DNA of 64,000 nucleotides from assembly GCF_000004195.4 (NCBI RefSeq), contig NC_030678.2, positions 154,612,547-154,676,546 of the forward strand, read 5' to 3'. Position 1 is the first letter of the stretch. Every line of letters begins with the position of its first letter. The notes below the pieces were generated by a model, which searched no databases, was not told the DNA's origin, and worked only from the letters and a program-made list of their open reading frames with translations. The position numbers and the translations under genes are program-made. Source of the stretch: Xenopus tropicalis. Lineage: Eukaryota > Chordata > Amphibia > Anura > Pipidae. Below are positions 58,347 to 64,000 of the stretch, in pieces.

Positions 58347-59031
58347 AATACCTCCCAACTGTCCCGATTTTTGCGGGACAGTCCCTCTTTTGACCGCAGT
58401 CCCGGATTCTTACTGAAAAAGTCCCTCGTTTCCCTTTTATCTCCTTCACTGAGCGCTAAAAAACATACAAATTTAACTAAAAGTAGCTTTTGGCAGGGAG
58501 CCCAGAAAGTTAAACAAGCTTCAGCTGCACTTAGATACATTGTTTCTCACATTTCATTAAAAAGTAGCTTTTGGCAGAGAGCCCAGAAATCTTAATGAGC
58601 TTCACCTGCACTTAGATACAATGTTTCTCATATTTAATTAAAAAGTAGCTTTTGGCAGAAAGCCCAGAAATCTTAACGAGCTTCACCTGCACTTAGATAC
58701 ATTGTTTCTCACATTTAATTAAATAAGTGGGCATTTGGCAGAGAGCCCAGAAAGTTAACAAGCCACACCTGCACTGAGATACAATTGTAACTAATAAACT
58801 AAACAGGTCTCTTGGGGGAACTGAGACTTGCAGCTTAAAGGGCAATTTCAACTTTTTTAACAAAACTGTAATAACACATAAAACAAGACCCCAAAACCCC
58901 GGAAATGTGTTCAAACTTTAAACAACCTGCCAAATCTAGTCAAATGGGAGTGGTATTTAGGGGGTGTGGTGGCACAAATGGGCGTGGTCATTTTTTGTCC
59001 CTCTTTCCATTTTCAAAATGTTGGGAGGTAT
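58347..59031. mobile_element. hAT MITE with perfect 8-bp duplication and internal tandem array
   Basis: GGTCACAT lies directly before (58339-58346) and after (59032-59039). The ends are ATACCTCCCAAC and GTTGGGAGGTAT. Just inside are GTCCCTCTTTTGACC and, inverted, GACCACGCCCATTTG-like sequence. 685 bp without transposase coding. Confidence 0.88.
58475..58797 (+). repeat. 81-bp tandem repeat inside the hAT MITE, about 4 units
   Basis: AAGTAGCTTTTGGCAG recurs at 58481, 58562 and 58643, with a degenerate fourth near 58724. Each is followed by AGCCCAGAAA, CTGCACTTAGATACA and TTTCTCA. The period is exactly 81. Confidence 0.9.
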
Positions 59032-59039
59032 GGTCACAT

Positions 59040-61840
59040 GAGTGTATGCTTACAATAGTATAAATGCTTGTCTCCTGCAATAATATATTGATTTGCAATA
59101 ATTAACTTTTTATTTTTTTTAGTCCAGTTTTTTGAAAATCACTCCCATAATTTGGGATTTATTAACGTTTAGTTAACTTTTTTTGGCAAAAAAATTCAGC
59201 AGGTTTGATTTTTTGGGTACCATTGAGTCCTACGGAGGCTTAGAACAGTAGAGGGATAGGATAGTCAGTGACAGCCTGTCCTTGACACATTTTTAAGGGG
59301 ACGTTAATCCCATCATTGTTTTCTATTTCTCCCAGTTTCAAGTGAAACTTAAACACTTTATTGTTTTCCAAGAATGAGCGCCACTGCTCCTAAAATGGCT
59401 GCTGGGGCAATTCCTGTTTTTTTCCTACTTTCGGCTCAAAAAATTCGTAAAATCGTAATTTGGCCTTTGCAGACACAACTTGCGGAAATTCTAGCTGGCG
59501 GAAATTCTTTGTGAAAATTCACCAGTGTATTTTCAACACGTAACGAGGAAACTCAGTAGAGAATAGACCATAAAGAAATGCCATATGCGCGGCTGAGGAG
59601 ATGATGGAGATAATGAGATGCAATAGTAACTGACTGGTCTTTATAATGGCAGTTTGCCAGCCTCAACCTAAAAAATTCCTCTCGGCGAAAAATGGAATAA
59701 AATATGGAATAAATATACAAAGTCTGAAAAAAATTCTCTTGGTGATAGGATGTGATGTTCCCAATGCATATTTTACAACAAATTTTACAACAATGCCTGA
59801 TGAAGGGGTACGCCCCCGAAACATTGCTGCTTTATCTTGAATAAACACGCAGGGGTTGAGCCCCGCTTGCATTGCACCTGTGCCGGTTCAATTTTTGCTG
59901 CACAATGCATATTTGTCATTCTCCTTTTAGTAAACTGCAGATGTTGTGGCGAATTTTCATTTTTGGCAAAAATATTCTAAATTTAAACTTAACTTAAGTT
60001 AAAGCTATAGATGGTGATCTATAGAAATCTATGAGAATTTGAAAATCATTTTCTGCAATAAACTTTATGGAGAAGCTACGTTCCAACCCCTGCCTGAGCA
60101 ACTGCTGAACTAGCCGTATCTGTGCTCCATGAAGCTGGATACCCGCAGTAGGAGCGACGAGAGAGCAGATGGTAATAATCGGCCTGTTGGCAGAGGATAA
60201 ACCCAGGCACTGGTAGAACAATTAATGAACTACTCTTTTTATACAACTATGTGCTCATCAGCAACAATGATCTAAGGAATGATTGTCCCAAACCTGTTCT
60301 TAATTAATGCGTAGGCAGATGGGCGCATAGAGGAACTCAGCTAAAAAGTTGCTGCTTCATCAGTGGGAAACCGCCAGCTTGTTTTCCTATGAAATGATGG
60401 GTTTATTTGAGGTGGCTGAACCCACTTACTGCCATACCAGATTTCATTAGCTTTCTGTATAACCTACAGTAGGTCAACACTGTGCCACAGTCCTTCACCA
60501 GAGATCTTAAAGGGGTTGTAATCCAGCCATGATGCTGTCCCACTGTGCCCCCTAGTTTTGCTGTAGAAGTTGTCAGAAACTTAATTATAGTTGCAGGAAA
60601 ATTCCCCAATGAGCATTCTACTGGCTAAAAACCTCATTATAAGTGCAAGAGAAGTGACCAATGAGAACACTGATTCCCAGCACTATGTCAGGCATCTTGC
60701 TGTTATCTTATATATAGAGATAATTACAGTATGTAATTATTATTATTTCATTATATGACACAGGAATCAGACAGGGGGATAAAGGGCAGGTTTGTTCAGT
60801 GCTGGGAGACTGTGCTTAATGTCTTGTGCAGCAGAATTCCTGCCTCATTAAAAGAATACTTGTGTCAACATCCTCTCCCTGCTTCCTGTGCACACACTTG
60901 GAAGTCATATTAGACTCCTTGCTCCCTCTTCTGTTACCCCTATGCCTATGTATGGTTGTTCAATCCTATAAGGGCAAACAGCAAGCTATTAAGGAGCCAT
61001 CATTGACGTATAAATATTGGATCTGTTATTCAATATTTCTGTGACTATACAAGATACAGTAGTAGTTTATTAAGCAGGAGAGTTTTCACTGAGGCACCTG
61101 TTTAGTTCTGTGTAGCTGTAGAAGGGCCAAATCACTTCTCCTTGGAGAGATCCAATGCCTCTATATCCCAAACACAAGAGGCTAGCAAATAAATTATATA
61201 TTTTTCCTGTGGTTAATTCGTCTGTCATTTTGTCCTTTGTGCTACTTCATTTGGCAGGTCACATAAACGCCAATGGCGCATTTTTCAAAGTACCATATTT
61301 CACATATCCCCGGGTTATTCCCATCTTAACTTTCCTCCTCCTCTCTCCAGAATAGTTTGCCAAGTCCTCCAGCTGTCATCTGCCATGTCCCTATTAGAAG
61401 CTACTCAATCCTCTAGCTACAACCTCAATTCCTAGTATTTATCGCTCCGCACAAACATCCAACTTGCAACAATGGCAAGAGACTACAGCCACCCCTCTGC
61501 TTCCCTTGGTACTTACTGTTTGGGTTTCCTCTCTTGTGAAATGTTTTATTGCCAAACATGTAGCTCACTTGAATTTGCTTTTAATATCTTCGCTGTAAAA
61601 GATTTGTCTTCTTTTTAATTAAGTTAATTCTTTTCAATAGAAGCTTTAGAATCAAAGTGAAGTTCATTAATACATCCTTTACATCTTACTGCCAGGGATA
61701 TTGATTAAATGCGTTTATTTTCCTGTTTATTCTGCAAATACAGAATCCAGGATTAGCCCCTTTACTCATACGTCTCTGTTTTTTTGCTTGTTCTGTCATC
61801 TTTTCCTTTAATCCTTTCTTAGTTTATTTTAACTTAATTG
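59040..61840. other. 5' flank, nothing gene-like recognised
   Basis: Contains partial foldback-like sequence near 59155-59235, a dispersed motif at 59795-59850 (GATGAAGGGGTACGCCCCCG then AAACATTGCTGC), and a T2-type start TTAAAGGGG at 60508. Short open frames show no family resemblance. Confidence 0.4.
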
Positions 61841-61849
61841 CCTTGAAAA

Positions 61850-62540
61850 ACATTCTTGTGGACTGTAATGCAATTGCAAGGCCCAAACCTCTACTCTTCT
61901 GGGAAGGCTATCCACTTGTTGGTGGTATTTGCTTCCATTCAGCCACAAAAACATTAGTGAGGTTGGGTGCTGATGTTGGGGATCAGGTCAGGCTCACAGT
62001 CGGAATTCCAATTCCTCCCACAGGTGTTCAGTTGGGTTGAGGTCTGGCCAGTTATATTCTTTCACTCACATTTCAGAAAACCCATTCTGTATGAACCTTA
62101 CTATGTGCATGGAGGCATCATTGTGCTAAAATGAGAAAGGGCCTTCCCCAAATTGTTGCCTCAAAGGAGGAAGCAAGAATGTCATTGTATTGTATGGTTT
62201 GCTGTCAGTGGAACCAGGGCCCTAGCCTTCACCATGGAAAAGAGACCTATTTTTTCCTCCTATATCAAACTTTACTGTTGGCATTATGCATTCAGGCATT
62301 TAGTGCTCTTCTGGCATCTACCAAAACCTAAACTTTTCTGGAGGCTTTTCCACTACTCCAGAGTGCAACAGTGGTGACCTTCCCACTACCCCAACACACA
62401 ATGATGTTTTTTGCCTCCGATCACCCATAAAAACCATGCAGGTATTGCTTTCAAAGATGGTGTAGAACTCAGTGGCTGATGTTAAAACTGAGGACATATC
62501 ATTTTAGACGGGGTGTCTGGATACTTTTGGACATTACGTA
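61850..62540 (-). pseudogene. Decayed Tc1-like element of a second family
   Basis: On the minus strand the stretch at about 62031-62047 reads PDLNPTE, the conserved block around the catalytic Glu of Tc1 transposases. The sequence around 61930-62030 fits the neighbouring region. The right terminus resembles a Tc1 end (GTGTCTGGATACTTTTGGAC). Stops and shifts are frequent and the left end was not found. It is much older than, and a different family from, the two Tc1 copies at 22521 and 40166. Confidence 0.7.
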
Positions 62541-62929
62541 TTAAAATCAAGAATGCACTTTTTCTGAAATTCAAGAAAATCACTGCAATAAAATACAATC
62601 CCGCTTAATTCAAGTTTTTCCAACAAAGGAAAGCGTGCTTTCAGTTTTTAAGCTACTTTATTTTTTGGGAATATTTGAAATGTCTGGGCTGTGAGCAGCA
62701 GAGTAAAATTGCGACGCTCACTAGTTTCGTACCCCAGTCACATTTTTCAGGGAGGAGCAACACCATGGGTTCTCTAACAAACTGACACCCCCAAGATTAA
62801 TACTTTTTTTCTTCCCTAAAGGAGATTGAAAGTAATTTTAGCATTTTACTGCCAATAGATTCGCCACATTAGTGCCACCTGGAACACTATATTTATTCTG
62901 CAGAAAGCATTACCATACCTGAGTAAACA

Positions 62930-63265
62930 GGCCTAGAAATCTTCTCTGTTTGCTTAAGATTGCAGCTGCCATTTTAGCTTGGTGTTTGTAGCTTCCTGCT
63001 GTATAATTCTAGCCATTATAGCTCAGATCACACATTAGCATTTTTATGGGAGGGAGGGAACAGGAGAAGGGAGAAATTAGAGTCTTCCCAGTCTGGGCAG
63101 ACTCTGGCCCCAGGAATTAACATGTTTACAAAAAAGGAGACAAGAAATCCTGTGTTTCTTTTGATAGAGGACTCTATCAAAAGCTTTTCTGTGAGTGCTT
63201 ATGGCTGTATTTACATAGACCTTTCTGATAAAGCTTACTTAGTTTTTACCTTTCCTTCTCCTTAA
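62930..63265. mobile_element. T2-type MITE, left end degraded
   Basis: The right end ACCTTTCCTTCTCCTTAA matches the element at 17501, as does GTGAGTGCTTATGGCTGTAT followed by TTACATAGACCTTTCTGATA. The left part (GCTTAAGATTGCAGCTGCC) is diverged. Confidence 0.7.
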
Positions 63266-63269
63266 ACCA

Positions 63270-64000
63270 AAAAAAATCCTGTTGATTATAAATCGATAGG
63301 AAGTTCAGCGCTTTGTAACCCTGTGCTACTGCACAAAGAACATGAGCGAGACATCTAATACAGACACATTAAATCTTTTTAAGCGGTAAAATTAATTAAT
63401 GGCAAATTGCCTCTCCTAAAGTGTTTTTGTTGCTATTGCAGCTGTGTTTACAGGATACTCGTTAATTAATTAAAGACGCCGAAGCACATTCTTTTCATAA
63501 GGAAAAACAAGAATAACTTTCACTGAGTTTGTTCAGCACAACAAAGTCTTTGCAGAGAAGAAAGATTTATGACTGGAGGCTACTTCCCATATAAACAAAT
63601 GGAAAGCATCCTGATTTGGGCAGGAAAAACAAAAGACGTTTCATTTTAAAAGATAACAAAAGATTTAAAGTTGGATTTTTAGGGCCAAAATTTCAATTAA
63701 AAGTGAACCTAGAAGATGTTGAATGCAAAATGTAGAACTCATTGGACAATCCAGTAAGGTTTATGCCATGTGTCCCTTTTCTACATTAGCTTTTGAGTGC
63801 CTTTCTGGATTCCTATTTGCAGATCCCCACACCCACTCCTTGTCCAAGGGACATCTGTGTGAGAGTGACCCCCATCCTGCCCCTGTGTGTGCTTAACATA
63901 TAATTCTAAGTAGGAAATTGCCTATAACTCCTACACTCCGGGGGTTTGATTGGTGATGTTTGAGTCTAAAGTTGGACATGGGCAGGTTTAAGCCACTGAT
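63270..64000. other. Flank; 63340-63660 looks unique
   Basis: No gene recognised. About 63340-63660 contains AATTAATTAATGG and GTTAATTAATTAAAG, homeodomain-like AT palindromes in otherwise non-repetitive sequence. A candidate conserved non-coding element, untested. Confidence 0.35.

Noticed and set aside
1..64000. tRNA, rRNA or snRNA genes, and endogenous retrovirus genes
   Set aside because: I looked for cloverleaf-like segments, conserved RNA boxes and gag/pol/env motifs and saw none that I could support.

Overview
This window looks like vertebrate nuclear DNA, most probably from a clawed frog (Xenopus). The reasons are the intron-rich gene, the repeat families (T2-type elements with TTAA/TTAAAGGRR ends, a SPIN hAT element, Tc1-like transposons, many foldback MITEs) and the lack of any bacterial or viral gene layout. 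The species (X. tropicalis, or X. laevis L or S subgenome) cannot be settled from the sequence alone.

One host gene is visible, on the minus strand: the 5' coding part of mtus2 (microtubule associated scaffold protein 2, also called TIP150). A large exon at 51183-53440 carries a short 5' UTR and the first 694 codons. It is followed by exons at 34149-34389 and 13414-13620. The splice signals are canonical and the phases agree across the three exons (0, then 1). The introns are 16.8 kb, 20.5 kb and at least 13.4 kb. The exons for the C-terminal coiled coil were not found and should lie beyond base 1. The 5' UTR holds three small upstream ORFs; the stop codon of the last overlaps the mtus2 start codon.

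Everything else is intron or 5' flank filled with repeats. From left to right: a decayed CR1-like LINE split by a TTAA-type MITE (0.2-2.2 kb); a TA-flanked MITE (4.1 kb); a SPIN element (8.8 kb); a GC-rich hAT MITE with a perfect 8-bp target duplication (10.0 kb); a 58-bp minisatellite (11.8-13.0 kb); T2 and hAT MITEs (15.5-18 kb); nested foldbacks (20.2-21.6 kb); a Tc1-like transposon (22.5-24.1 kb); a 52-bp minisatellite with 13-unit higher-order structure (25.1-26.8 kb); several TA-MITE copies (33-36 kb); a 113-bp satellite grown inside one of those MITEs (38.5-39.9 kb); a second Tc1-like transposon in opposite orientation (40.2-41.7 kb); large foldback hairpins (41.9-42.6, 43.6-44.0, 46.3-46.8 kb); and, upstream of the gene, a MITE with three internal units, a T2 MITE, a hAT MITE with an internal 81-bp tandem array, and a Tc1 relict (57-62.5 kb).

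No new multi-gene system was found. The most distinctive signal is recurrent growth of tandem arrays inside non-autonomous transposons. One MITE family shows single-unit, 3-unit, 4-unit and about 12-unit copies within this window. A hAT MITE and probably a foldback element show the same process independently.
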